The position numbers and the translations under genes are program-made. A model generated the notes under the pieces. The model worked only from the letters and a program-made list of their open reading frames with translations, had not been told where the DNA came from and did not search any database. A stretch of DNA of 64,000 bases from Adlercreutzia sp910585575 (GTDB lineage Bacteria > Actinomycetota > Coriobacteriia > Coriobacteriales > Eggerthellaceae): the NCBI RefSeq assembly GCF_951801035.1, contig NZ_CATOKT010000006.1. One strand, 5' to 3'. Positions within the stretch are counted from its first letter, which is position 1. The number at the start of each line of letters is the position of its first letter. Below, piece after piece: positions 16,744 to 24,426 of the stretch.

Positions 16744-19383
16744 CTAGAATCCGAAATCAGTGGGGGCGAAGGCGATATCGACGGTGTAGCGCTCGCGGAA
16801 CAACGGCTCGCCCGTCTCGACGTTGCGCGCCACCAGGTAATATTCGTCAGCGCTACGGTAGGTGCGTCCCTCGCGCAGGGCGAAGCGCACCTCCATGGCC
16901 CGAGCCCGCTCGTCAGCGTCGGCGCGATCGGCCACGGCTCGGCGCGTATCGCTTACCGGGTTGCCGGCGTCATCGACCAGCATCAGCTCGTACTCGGCGG
17001 GAGCCACCTTGCCGCCCACCGGCTCGGGCTGGTACAGACGCACGCCGAACAGCATGCTCGTGATGCGGCGGTTGGTGTCCAGCAGCCGCACCTCCGCCGC
17101 CTCGGCAGCGCCGATGCTCTTCGATCGGCTTCCGCCGTACCGCACGCGAAGCACCGGCACGCACAGCTCCTGCAGGCTCACACCGCCGTGCACGTAGTGA
17201 CTCGTGCCGCCGGGACGCGCCAGGCGCGCTATGCCACGGGGGGCCAAGCCGGTCAGCGAGCCGGCGCCCACCGGCTCCATGTTGACGGAAAGCAGCCGAT
17301 CGTCGCTCACCGAGCCGCACACCAGGGCAAAGCGCTCCTTGGCCTTCTCAGCCTCCCCCGCAATCTCCGCGGCGGACACCTTCGCCGCCTGGCCCAGGGG
17401 CTGCCGGGTGTAGAGGAAGCCGTGATCGGCCGTGACCACGATACGCGCGGCCTTTATCTGGTTGACCGCCACCTTCACCAGGGCGCAGATGTCGTCGATG
17501 GCGCGCTCGCAGGCCCCGAAGACGTCGTGCTCGGTGGAGGCATCCTCGCCTGTGGCGTCGATGGTATTGTGGTAGATGTACACCACCTCGGCCTCGCGGG
17601 CCACTTCACGCTGCTCGGCCGACTTCATGGCCAACAGGTCTTTGGCCGTCAGCGCCATGCTGGCTGGGCGGCGCGCCTTCAGCACTGCCTCGCGCTGAGC
17701 CGTCGACAAAGTAGGCATGCCATCGACACTGACGGCCAGCGTTTCCTCGTTCACGGCCAGGGAGCGATGCGGTAGCAGCGCCGCCATGCCGAAGGGCGTG
17801 ACCGAGGGGAACACCCCCTGTACCGCCGAGCACTCGCAAGCCACTCGCAGCCGGCGTTCCAGCTCATCGCCCAGCTGACGGGCCACCTCGTAGCGCAGCG
17901 CGTCGCTGACAATGACTACCACGCGCTTGGCTCCGGCCAGCTCGTTTTCCACTACCTCGTCGTAGAAGCGGCTCTGGCGCGGCACGTCGGCCACGTACCC
18001 TTCGCGCGCCCAATCGCCTTCGGCACAGGCGATCCAGCACTCGTTGGCCGGCGTCAAAAATCCGTTCACGTAGTGATTGTCGGCCCATTCGGCCACGGGC
18101 TGCATGGCCTCTGAAAGCTCAGGGTCAGCGTCGCGCACGCAGCGCTGGTAGGCCTCGCAGAACCGACGATAGGCCGCATCCATCTGCCACCAGTCGCCCA
18201 CATAGGCCTCCCACACCTTGGCCGCCGGCGCTTCGTGGTAGCCCTCGCCGTGAACCCGCAGGAAGTCCTGCATGGCCGACGCCGCCAGCAGCGCGTCGAA
18301 GTAGCACGCCACCTCGGCATAGCCCGCCAAGGCGCGCCGCGCGGCCGCCGCAGCACGCACGTCATCGCGACGATCGGCACCTTGGCCGAGCGAAGCGGCC
18401 AGGTTGGCGACAATGGCGCGGTTCACCCCGGGGAACACATCGGTTTCCAGAAGCGACTCCAACGACGCGCCGGCAAAGCGCATCGGCAGGTTCGCCTCGC
18501 GCTCGACCTTCTCGGCTGCGTCCGCCAGCAGGGTTCGGGCCGCTTCGTCGCCCGCGGCCCAATCGTGCACAATGCCCAGGCAGAACTGACCGCACTGGGG
18601 TGAGCAGGCATCCTCCAGCCCGCGGACGAGGCTCTCGGGCACGCTGGCCGCGAACGCCGAAAGCAGCAGATGGGCAGCAAGGGCGTCGGCATCGGCCAAA
18701 TCGCCCCCATAGCCTGTCACGCCGGATACTGAGCGCGCCAGGGCCGCAGCCACGCCATAGCGTTCGAGCGTGGCCAAAGTGCGACCCGACTCCCCCGCCT
18801 CGGCATCGACCAGGGCGGCCTGGGCATAGGCCCGCACTACCGCCTGGGGCGTGGGCTCCACGCGCCCCAGCGCCGCCGCCAGCACACCCGCGCGCACGTC
18901 GGCCGCCGTCCGAGCCTGAGACATAACCGCCTTGAACTTCGCCGTACGATCCTTCGCGGCGAAGAACGCCCGCAGCTCGGCAAGCGCCTCGCGCACCTCG
19001 CGCGTGTCGGCCGCCCCCAAGTCCTGCACGAGCAGCGACAGACCGTCGGCCTGGAAGTGCTCGGCATACAGCTCGATATCGGCCAGCAGGTCCCCGGCGA
19101 TATCACCCGCCGCTCGTGGCCGGTACAGGGCGAAATCACTTTCCGTATCCTCCCGGGCGATACGCCGTTTGAGGGCGAACAAAACGCCGTCCTCGTCCCG
19201 TGCGAACTGCAGCGGGCGCTCGCCCGGCGTCAGCTGACCAGCTGCCGCGGCGGCGGCCAGGGCATCGAAGTCCTCCGAAAACTCCCCGTCCGCGTCATGC
19301 CACACCACAATGCGCCGCCGCGCCGCCCCCGAAAGGGGCGCCGCGAACCGCGCGAGAAACTGATCCTTAGCCTCTGTCTGCAC
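16744..19383 (-). CDS. pglZ: BREX alkaline-phosphatase-like protein PglZ
   Basis: Core BREX protein of the alkaline phosphatase superfamily, about 879 residues, near the usual family length. The PglZ catalytic-type motif VVVIVSDALRYEV includes the metal-ligand Asp near residue 494-496. ADHGFLYTR lies about 160 residues later. The first GTG in the frame (19387-19389) is only two bases from a GAGGAG site, so the GTG at 19381-19383, eight bases away, is the better start. The gene follows the secreted fibronectin-type protein by about 60 bases and leads into brxL. Confidence 0.93.
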   Translation of the reverse strand: MQTEAKDQFLARFAAPLSGAARRRIVVWHDADGEFSEDFDALAAAAAAGQLTPGERPLQFARDEDGVLFALKRRIAREDTESDFALYRPRAAGDIAGDLLADIELYAEHFQADGLSLLVQDLGAADTREVREALAELRAFFAAKDRTAKFKAVMSQARTAADVRAGVLAAALGRVEPTPQAVVRAYAQAALVDAEAGESGRTLATLERYGVAAALARSVSGVTGYGGDLADADALAAHLLLSAFAASVPESLVRGLEDACSPQCGQFCLGIVHDWAAGDEAARTLLADAAEKVEREANLPMRFAGASLESLLETDVFPGVNRAIVANLAASLGQGADRRDDVRAAAAARRALAGYAEVACYFDALLAASAMQDFLRVHGEGYHEAPAAKVWEAYVGDWWQMDAAYRRFCEAYQRCVRDADPELSEAMQPVAEWADNHYVNGFLTPANECWIACAEGDWAREGYVADVPRQSRFYDEVVENELAGAKRVVVIVSDALRYEVARQLGDELERRLRVACECSAVQGVFPSVTPFGMAALLPHRSLAVNEETLAVSVDGMPTLSTAQREAVLKARRPASMALTAKDLLAMKSAEQREVAREAEVVYIYHNTIDATGEDASTEHDVFGACERAIDDICALVKVAVNQIKAARIVVTADHGFLYTRQPLGQAAKVSAAEIAGEAEKAKERFALVCGSVSDDRLLSVNMEPVGAGSLTGLAPRGIARLARPGGTSHYVHGGVSLQELCVPVLRVRYGGSRSKSIGAAEAAEVRLLDTNRRITSMLFGVRLYQPEPVGGKVAPAEYELMLVDDAGNPVSDTRRAVADRADADERARAMEVRFALREGRTYRSADEYYLVARNVETGEPLFRERYTVDIAFAPTDFGF

Positions 19384-19445
19384 TAGCACGTCTCCTCAAT
19401 GTTCCAGTCTCTGCAATATCCACTAACGCGAATGATGCTTGAAAG

Positions 19446-21068
19446 CTATTTCGTCTTTACCGACTTCACGCTGGACCAGGTGGAATAGTACTTGCTCTTT
19501 CCTACCTTCTTGTACGTGCGCACGCGCACGTAATACTTAGCTTTCTTCTTAAGCTTGGTTATCTTCAGGCTGGTTTTCTTCGACGATTTCACCGTCTTCG
19601 TTTTTACCTTCTTCTTAAATTTCTTATCGGTGGAATACTGGATCTGATAACCCGTCGTCTGCTTGGCCTGCTTCTTCCATGTCACCGTAAAGGACTTTTT
19701 AGAGGCCTTGGGCTTAGACAGTTTTGTTCCGACAGGATTGATATTGAAGGCTATCTTCTTCGTGCCGGCTTTTTTATACTCGCCCTTGCCGGTGATGATC
19801 ACGTAGCCTTTGCCGATTTTCTTATTCGCTTTGTACTTAACTGTGTAGTCCTTGTTTTTCATCAAAGCCTTGCCGGCGATGGACACACGCACAGTAGGCT
19901 TAATGCTGCGGCCCGTATACTTATAGTCAGTTTTCACGCCGGCGATTTTCGCGTCCTGCATCTTGATGGACTTCAGCGCTACCGGACTGACAATGAGCTC
20001 GACATTATGGGTGACATCCATGTAACACCATTTGTCGGTGCCGTCGAAGACAAGGTCGATCCTCCCCTGTTCCTGGATTAGCTCCCCGCCATCCTTACGA
20101 TAGACTCGAAGCTGACCTTCAACACCATGGAATGTATGTAGGTAGTCAGATTTAAATCGAACCTGCGCTCTTCCTGGTAACTCACCATTATTAGCAAAAG
20201 TTATCTGAACCAACTTCTTACCTACATTTAGGTCAGCGCCTGAAACCGTCTTGATGTCAATATCAAGCTTCACGTCTTTGGAGGTTTTCGTTATGTCGCG
20301 ACCGTTGAAAATCCATTGAACAGCATCGTCGTAGCACACTACAGTTTTATCTTTGCCGCGAATGGCCTCAAAAGCCGCCTTGGGGAGGATTTTATTAGAG
20401 TCGATAAGAATCTTTGCCGCTGAACCTTCGGGCATATTTCTCAATTTGGCTATAAGCTGAGGATTGGAAAGGGCAGCCGCGAAATTATAGTCAAACTCAT
20501 CTCTCACTTCGAATCGTGGCACAGGTAGGTAAGTGTCGCCGTAGCGCTCTTCGAGCACCTCGACCACACTGCCATCATCGGCGACTTGCTCTTGCAGCCA
20601 ATAAGTTCGCGTATTGCCAGCCTGATCGGTAAGGTATACCTCCTTCACGTGCCATTCACCATTGCGCGCGTCCGCAGGAATAGGAACGTTAAACGTATAA
20701 GTTCCAGTATAATACGGGCCCCTGCCATCATCCGCATCCAGCACATCGTCGTAATAGTACAGACTATTTCGGCCAGTCGACGACCGCAAATCAATAGATG
20801 CCACGCGCACACCGGTGCCATCCTCTTTGATGCCGAGGGTCACCTTGGCCACACCGGGCTTGGACACCGTCGAGGGCGATACCGAAATTGAAGTGATGAT
20901 CGGAGCTTCCTCGTCGCCGCCCATGCTTTGGGAGGTTGCTGCAACCTCCCTTACTGGCATCCCCTCGACTTGCTCAGCTGCGGCATTCCCTGGGGTAAGA
21001 GGTACCACAGCAAATGCAAGGGTAAACGAGAGAAAACTCATCAGTACTTTACTTACTGCTGTCTGCAT
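19446..21068 (-). CDS. Secreted fibronectin type III-like protein inside the BREX operon
   Basis: A 540-residue protein with a clear Sec signal peptide (hydrophobic MSFLSFTLAFAVVPLTP, then GNAAAEQ). An Ig-like region (about residues 55-165) follows, then a region with a wide set of beta strands, then a lysine-rich repeat domain (YTGRSIKPTVRVSIAGKAL). A C-terminal fibronectin-III-like domain (TVTWKKQAKQTTGYQIQYST) completes it. No LPXTG or membrane anchor is seen. The architecture is common in surface proteins of gut Coriobacteria and Clostridia. Its base composition is less GC-rich than that of the BREX genes on either side. Its location between pglX-C and pglZ is odd for an exported protein. 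Confidence 0.85.
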   Translation of the reverse strand: MQTAVSKVLMSFLSFTLAFAVVPLTPGNAAAEQVEGMPVREVAATSQSMGGDEEAPIITSISVSPSTVSKPGVAKVTLGIKEDGTGVRVASIDLRSSTGRNSLYYYDDVLDADDGRGPYYTGTYTFNVPIPADARNGEWHVKEVYLTDQAGNTRTYWLQEQVADDGSVVEVLEERYGDTYLPVPRFEVRDEFDYNFAAALSNPQLIAKLRNMPEGSAAKILIDSNKILPKAAFEAIRGKDKTVVCYDDAVQWIFNGRDITKTSKDVKLDIDIKTVSGADLNVGKKLVQITFANNGELPGRAQVRFKSDYLHTFHGVEGQLRVYRKDGGELIQEQGRIDLVFDGTDKWCYMDVTHNVELIVSPVALKSIKMQDAKIAGVKTDYKYTGRSIKPTVRVSIAGKALMKNKDYTVKYKANKKIGKGYVIITGKGEYKKAGTKKIAFNINPVGTKLSKPKASKKSFTVTWKKQAKQTTGYQIQYSTDKKFKKKVKTKTVKSSKKTSLKITKLKKKAKYYVRVRTYKKVGKSKYYSTWSSVKSVKTK

Positions 21069-21189
21069 TTTCTTTCAGTCCTTTCTTTTCAGGATGCATT
21101 TCAGTCGCCTCACGATTTACGATTTACTTCATCGGACAAAGCTGGCTTGCAGCGACGCCCTCCGAACAACTCAAATCATGTCTTTCCTC

Positions 21190-22149
21190 CTACTTAATCC
21201 TCGCCAGTACGTCTTGGAACTTCGCGTAGTTCACTTTTACGCCGTCGTCCAGGTCTATCTCTATCATCTGATCGGCCAGGTGGTGCACCTGTTCCTCGAA
21301 GGCCACGGTTTCGGCCAGCTGGTCGGCCAGCTTCTTCTGCTGCTTGGCGATGCGCGTCTTCTCGGCGCCGGAGGCCTCGCGCTCGGCCTCCTCCAGGTGC
21401 GCTAGCTGCGTGCGGTAGCGCTCCTGCTGCTCGTGCACGTAGTCGGTGCGCAGGCGCGCCAGCAGGTCGGGCTGGTAGCGGTGCATGTACACGAGCGCCT
21501 TGAAGCCGTTCTTCTTGCCGGAGTCGAACAGCCAGTAGATGGGCCGTTTCTTGTAGGTTTGGCAGTGGTCGCGGAAGAACTCCTTCAGGAAGTAGTCGCG
21601 GATCACCTGGCGTGGGCTGCCCTTGCCGCCCAGCGCATCGGCGATGTAGCGCAGATTCTCCTCCAGGGTCTCGGGACCGTAGGCGGCGGCCACCCAGGCC
21701 ACGAAGTTGCCGACGGTGTCGTCCTCGAAGTACTCGTCATCGGTGATGGGCAGCACATTGTCCTCATCGGGCATGAACGTGGGCTCGGGAATGCGCGCCA
21801 GGTACTCGGCCAGGGTGTCGCCCTGGTTCGCCAGAATGAGGCCGTCCTCGTCCAGCGAGTAGCGCCCCAGCATACAGCCCACGGCGTAGCTGATCAGCGA
21901 GACGATCTCGTCGCGGCGGGTGCGCACGTACTTGTTGCCCTTGAACGACTCGGGGATTTCCTCAGCCGTGTCGAAGATGCGGGCGACAGACACGTACTTG
22001 TCCTCCACCTCGATGGGCACCTCCCCCACCATGTCGTAGATCTCCGCGAAGATGCGGTTGAGCTCCTCCTCGTTGGCCTTCAGCTGGTCGAAGCGCGCAT
22101 TGGCCTCGGCCTTCCAAGCCTCGTACTTGTCAGCAATGAGCGTGGCCAC
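21190..22149 (-). CDS. pglX: C-terminal part of split BREX methyltransferase PglX
   Basis: A 319-residue protein matching the C-terminal third of PglX: ARFDQLKANEEELNRIF near the start, then ISYAVGCMLGRYSLD, the ITDDEYFEDDTV motif, KKRPIYWLFDSGKKNGF and the ending IDLDDGVKVNYAKFQDVL. It has no methyltransferase motif. Start is GTG at 22147-22149 with an excellent AAAGGAGGG site, so it is expressed as a separate polypeptide. The GTG codon corresponds to a conserved Val in full-length PglX. The N-terminal part is encoded 2.3 kb upstream (24423-27035); the two presumably assemble into one enzyme. Confidence 0.9.
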   Translation of the reverse strand: MATLIADKYEAWKAEANARFDQLKANEEELNRIFAEIYDMVGEVPIEVEDKYVSVARIFDTAEEIPESFKGNKYVRTRRDEIVSLISYAVGCMLGRYSLDEDGLILANQGDTLAEYLARIPEPTFMPDEDNVLPITDDEYFEDDTVGNFVAWVAAAYGPETLEENLRYIADALGGKGSPRQVIRDYFLKEFFRDHCQTYKKRPIYWLFDSGKKNGFKALVYMHRYQPDLLARLRTDYVHEQQERYRTQLAHLEEAEREASGAEKTRIAKQQKKLADQLAETVAFEEQVHHLADQMIEIDLDDGVKVNYAKFQDVLARIK

Positions 22150-22213
22150 TAAGCGGCCCTCCTTTCGAATGAGACGGTTCTCTTTCGCTTTTGGTAATTC
22201 AAGAAGCCAAGCC

Positions 22214-22243
22214 TTGAAACCGATTTGCTATCCGTGATATAAA
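22214..22243 (+). promoter_or_regulatory. Sigma-70-type promoter of the structured RNA
   Basis: TTGAAA at 22214-22219 and TATAAA at 22238-22243 with 18-base spacing. Predicted start of transcription is near 22250, exactly where the first RNA hairpin module begins. Confidence 0.6.
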
Positions 22244-22249
22244 GAACTC

Positions 22250-22473
22250 GGTCCTCCCTAACAGGGTCGGCCGCCAAGAGCCGAAGGCAATCCTTCGGCA
22301 ACCGCTGGCTTCTCCGTTGGAGCGGGCCAGCGAGCTGAGAAGTTCGCTTCGCGGCAAAGATTCGGAGTCCTCGCAAGAGGGGCACCGACAATCGGGGATA
22401 AGGCCCCGGTAACCAATTCGTCCTCTCGAAAGAGTCGGCGTCCAAGAGCCGGGGGGTTTCCCCCGGCGTTTTT
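22250..22473 (+). ncRNA. Multi-hairpin RNA upstream of the DUF3800 gene
   Basis: Predicted ~224-nt transcript, with no ribosome-binding site or convincing open frame. Stems read by eye: 22256-22266 (CCC/GGG); 22280-22299 (perfect 8 bp, CAAT loop); 22303-22332 (7 bp plus inner CTCC-GTT-GGAG); 22334-22355 (capped GAAG-TTCG-CTTC); 22362-22388 enclosing CCTC-GCAA-GAGG; 22393-22408 (CGGGG/CCCCG); 22423-22434 (CTCT-CGAA-AGAG); and 22448-22467 (8 bp, GTTT loop) followed by T5. UUCG and GNRA loops on the plus strand support this orientation. Modules 22251-22299 and 22420-22467 share GTCCTC, GTCGGC and CCAAGAGCCG in order. I recall candidate RNA motifs named DUF3800-I to -XI reported by comparative genomics next to DUF3800 genes; membership is inferred. 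Confidence 0.75.
22448..22473 (+). terminator. Intrinsic terminator ending the structured RNA
   Basis: Perfect 8-bp GC-rich stem (22448-22455 with 22460-22467) followed by GTTTTTAATTT. It separates the RNA from the DUF3800 gene 102 bases further on. Confidence 0.8.
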
Positions 22474-22574
22474 AATTTGCCCGATCGGTTCGCCTGTAAG
22501 CTGCAGTTGAGCATATTCGGATTCTTGTGATTAAGGGCATGGCCAATTCGCATTGAGCAGAAGGAGCGCGCCCT

Positions 22575-23252
22575 ATGAACGAACTCTCCATTTTTGTCGA
22601 CGAATCGGGCGATGTTGGGGAAACATCTCGGTATTACCTTGTTACTCTGGTATTCCACAACCAAGCAGAGATGATAGACCCTTCCGTTTCCACCTATCGT
22701 CGCTCCCTGCAAGACAGGGGTCTTGCAGCCATCCCCATGCATTTCGGCCCGCTGATCAACGGCAACGATAGTTACAGGAACCTGGCGCTCGACGAACGCA
22801 AGCTGCTCCTGTCCAGCTTTCAAATTCTGGCGAACCGGCTCCCCATCGCCTATAAGACATTCAGCTATCGCAAGGATCAATTCAGCGACGAACGCCGTGG
22901 ACTTGCAAAGAGGCTTCGCAGGGACCTCGCCATCTTCCTGCTGGATAATATTGCGCTTTTTCAGAGCTACCCTGTCGTTAAGATCTACTACGACAACGGG
23001 CAAGAAGAAGTGACCGAAGCGCTTCATGACTCGATAGAGTACGCACTTTCCAAGGAGGCGATTATTTATCGCAACGCGCGACCCGTAAAATATACGCTCT
23101 TTCAGGTGGCCGACTACATTTGTGGAATTGAGTTGACCGCACTCAAATACGACGCGCATACCCAGACGAAAACCGATGAACGGTTTTTCGGCGGCAGAAC
23201 GTCGTTCAGGAAGAACTTCCTGAGAAAGCTGCGTAAGAAGCGGATCGACTAG
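22575..23252 (+). CDS. DUF3800 protein
   Basis: A 225-residue protein beginning with the family hallmark IFVDESGDVG (D9, E10). It also has acidic positions at D140 (IYYDNGQ) and D180 (QVADYICG), and a strongly basic C-terminus (FRKNFLRKLRKKRID). Acidic residues at such spacing would suit a metal-dependent nuclease; that is inference. It has an AAGGAG site before ATG and is the only plus-strand gene in the island, running against the BREX operon. It lies directly downstream of the structured RNA, the arrangement seen for other DUF3800 genes. Whether the RNA regulates, inhibits or serves as partner of the protein is unknown. Confidence 0.88.
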   Translation: MNELSIFVDESGDVGETSRYYLVTLVFHNQAEMIDPSVSTYRRSLQDRGLAAIPMHFGPLINGNDSYRNLALDERKLLLSSFQILANRLPIAYKTFSYRKDQFSDERRGLAKRLRRDLAIFLLDNIALFQSYPVVKIYYDNGQEEVTEALHDSIEYALSKEAIIYRNARPVKYTLFQVADYICGIELTALKYDAHTQTKTDERFFGGRTSFRKNFLRKLRKKRID

Positions 23253-23261
23253 CGGCCTAAC

Positions 23262-23363
23262 CGTCATCGCTGCATGACAGCGATGACGTGGGCCGTGTCC
23301 GTAGCACGGGGTGAGCGCCCCGAAACGAAGGGCGGCCACAGGAGCCAGTTTCCTTGTGGCCGC
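23262..23363 (+). other. Second structured stretch, after the DUF3800 gene
   Basis: Four consecutive hairpins with no open frame of note: CGTCATCGCTG (23262-23272) with an exact 11-bp partner at 23278-23288; CCGTG/CACGG at 23293-23309; CGCCC/GGGCG at 23316-23334; and GCGGCCACA (23332-23340) with TGTGGCCGC (23355-23363) plus an inner GGA/TCC. The last two share a few bases and are alternatives. No T-run follows in either direction, so these are not ordinary terminators. Transcribed strand unknown; plus is given because the stretch follows DUF3800. The rest of 23364-23802 holds only the doubtful small frame at 23492. Confidence 0.5.
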
Positions 23364-23491
23364 TCGGTAAACAAACGGCGTTGCTCGCATCACCAAACAC
23401 GGGCATCCGCTGATCGTTATTGTAGCAGCCGCAACAAAATCTGAGCAAGGCTCAACGCGCTGAGCTTTGAATATTTCGCCAATAAGGAAGA

Positions 23492-23668
23492 TCATTCGTT
23501 CTTGGCGCCTCCCACAGAAAACACCACCGTGGCGTTGAACGAAGTGGGCAAGTTCACAGCATCAAGCACCCGCATAACGCCCCGCCGACAGACAAAAGGA
23601 CGCCGAGGATTAAGTCCCTGCAGAGGAGTTACGATATCTTTGGATAGCGTTCTTATGAGTTCGTTCAT
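23492..23668 (-). CDS. Possible 58-residue protein downstream of the HEPN gene
   Basis: Open frame starting MNELIRTLSKDIVTPLQ, ending SFNATVVFSVGGAKNE. An AGGA lies about 15 bases upstream, which is far. The frame continues upstream to an ATG at 23731. It could be a real short gene, a remnant or chance. No family recognised. Confidence 0.25.
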   Translation of the reverse strand: MNELIRTLSKDIVTPLQGLNPRRPFVCRRGVMRVLDAVNLPTSFNATVVFSVGGAKNE

Positions 23669-23802
23669 TTTGCTGGTTATCTTTCCTGAGCAGAATCGCA
23701 TTTTTCCTATGACGTCATAGCGTACGCGCATAAAGATTGACGACAGTCAGCTTGGCCTTGCGGAGAACAGATGAGGCCCACACAACGCAAAAGGAAGGCA
23801 AG

Positions 23803-24426
23803 TTACTCGCTATTGGTAATATCCCATTTCTCAGCCTGCAGATCGATTGTCTGAACCAGACTTCGGGATGCCTCCATCCACTTCTTCACCGTCTTTGCCT
23901 CGATCATCGATAGGCGCCCCGCAGCGTTGGACTCGTCTTTTCTTACCGTATCAACTTCGTGAACGATGCGATGACGTCTTTTTGTCATCGCATCAATCGA
24001 GGATTGCTCTGAGAATTCACGTAAATCGATATCGATTTTCTGCAGCCATGACACAATTTCGGAATAGCTATTGAATGTCTGGCGCTGCAAGGCCTGGCCC
24101 ACAGAATTATTTATCACGTCGTCAATATCTAGACCCCTAAGAGGCAATAAATCTTGAAGGGTGTATTTCAAAGAATGCCCGTCTCTCCCCATCAAGGGAA
24201 TATCTTTGAGCACTTCTCTGGTCGCCTTACGAGGCAGCCACAGCGCCAACAACGTCCGCAGGTAGTCCTCTTGCGCACCATGCAAGAAAACAATACAAGA
24301 TCGCAAAATGTCAGTCGCTTTAGCATCTTCAGGAAGCGCAGTCTTCCTTATCTCCTCATAAATTACTAGCATGCTGTCAACACGCGCTAAATTTGTCTTA
24401 TAACGCAAAAACACTTCCGTACTCAT
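23803..24426 (-). CDS. HEPN-domain protein coupled to pglX
   Basis: A 207-residue mostly helical protein. Helix RSCIVFLHGAQEDYLRTLLALWL (about 42-64) and the motif RHRIVH (R151 and H156, RX4H) fit the HEPN ribonuclease superfamily, closest by eye to the RiboL-PSP-HEPN group. HEPN proteins often act as RNA-cutting toxins in defence islands. The ATG overlaps the stop of pglX-N (ATGA), so it is translated by coupling with the methyltransferase. Its AT content is above that of the core BREX genes, matching the end of pglX-N. No separate antitoxin is evident. Confidence 0.72.
   Translation of the reverse strand: MSTEVFLRYKTNLARVDSMLVIYEEIRKTALPEDAKATDILRSCIVFLHGAQEDYLRTLLALWLPRKATREVLKDIPLMGRDGHSLKYTLQDLLPLRGLDIDDVINNSVGQALQRQTFNSYSEIVSWLQKIDIDLREFSEQSSIDAMTKRRHRIVHEVDTVRKDESNAAGRLSMIEAKTVKKWMEASRSLVQTIDLQAEKWDITNSE

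Noticed and set aside
15214..17775. 853-codon plus-strand open frame across brxL and pglZ
   Set aside because: Antisense to two BREX genes with intact motifs; no domain and a composition typical of antisense frames.
22250..22473. CRISPR array or retron
   Set aside because: Repeats are unequal and lack spacers; no Cas gene or reverse transcriptase is present.
22149..23495. 448-codon minus-strand open frame across the DUF3800 gene and its RNA
   Set aside because: It is antisense to a clear DUF3800 protein and a structured RNA, has no recognisable domain and is rich in unlikely runs; it is a shadow.
22149..24423. Recombinase-driven phase inversion of pglX
   Set aside because: No recombinase gene or spare pglX fragment with inverted repeats was found in the window.
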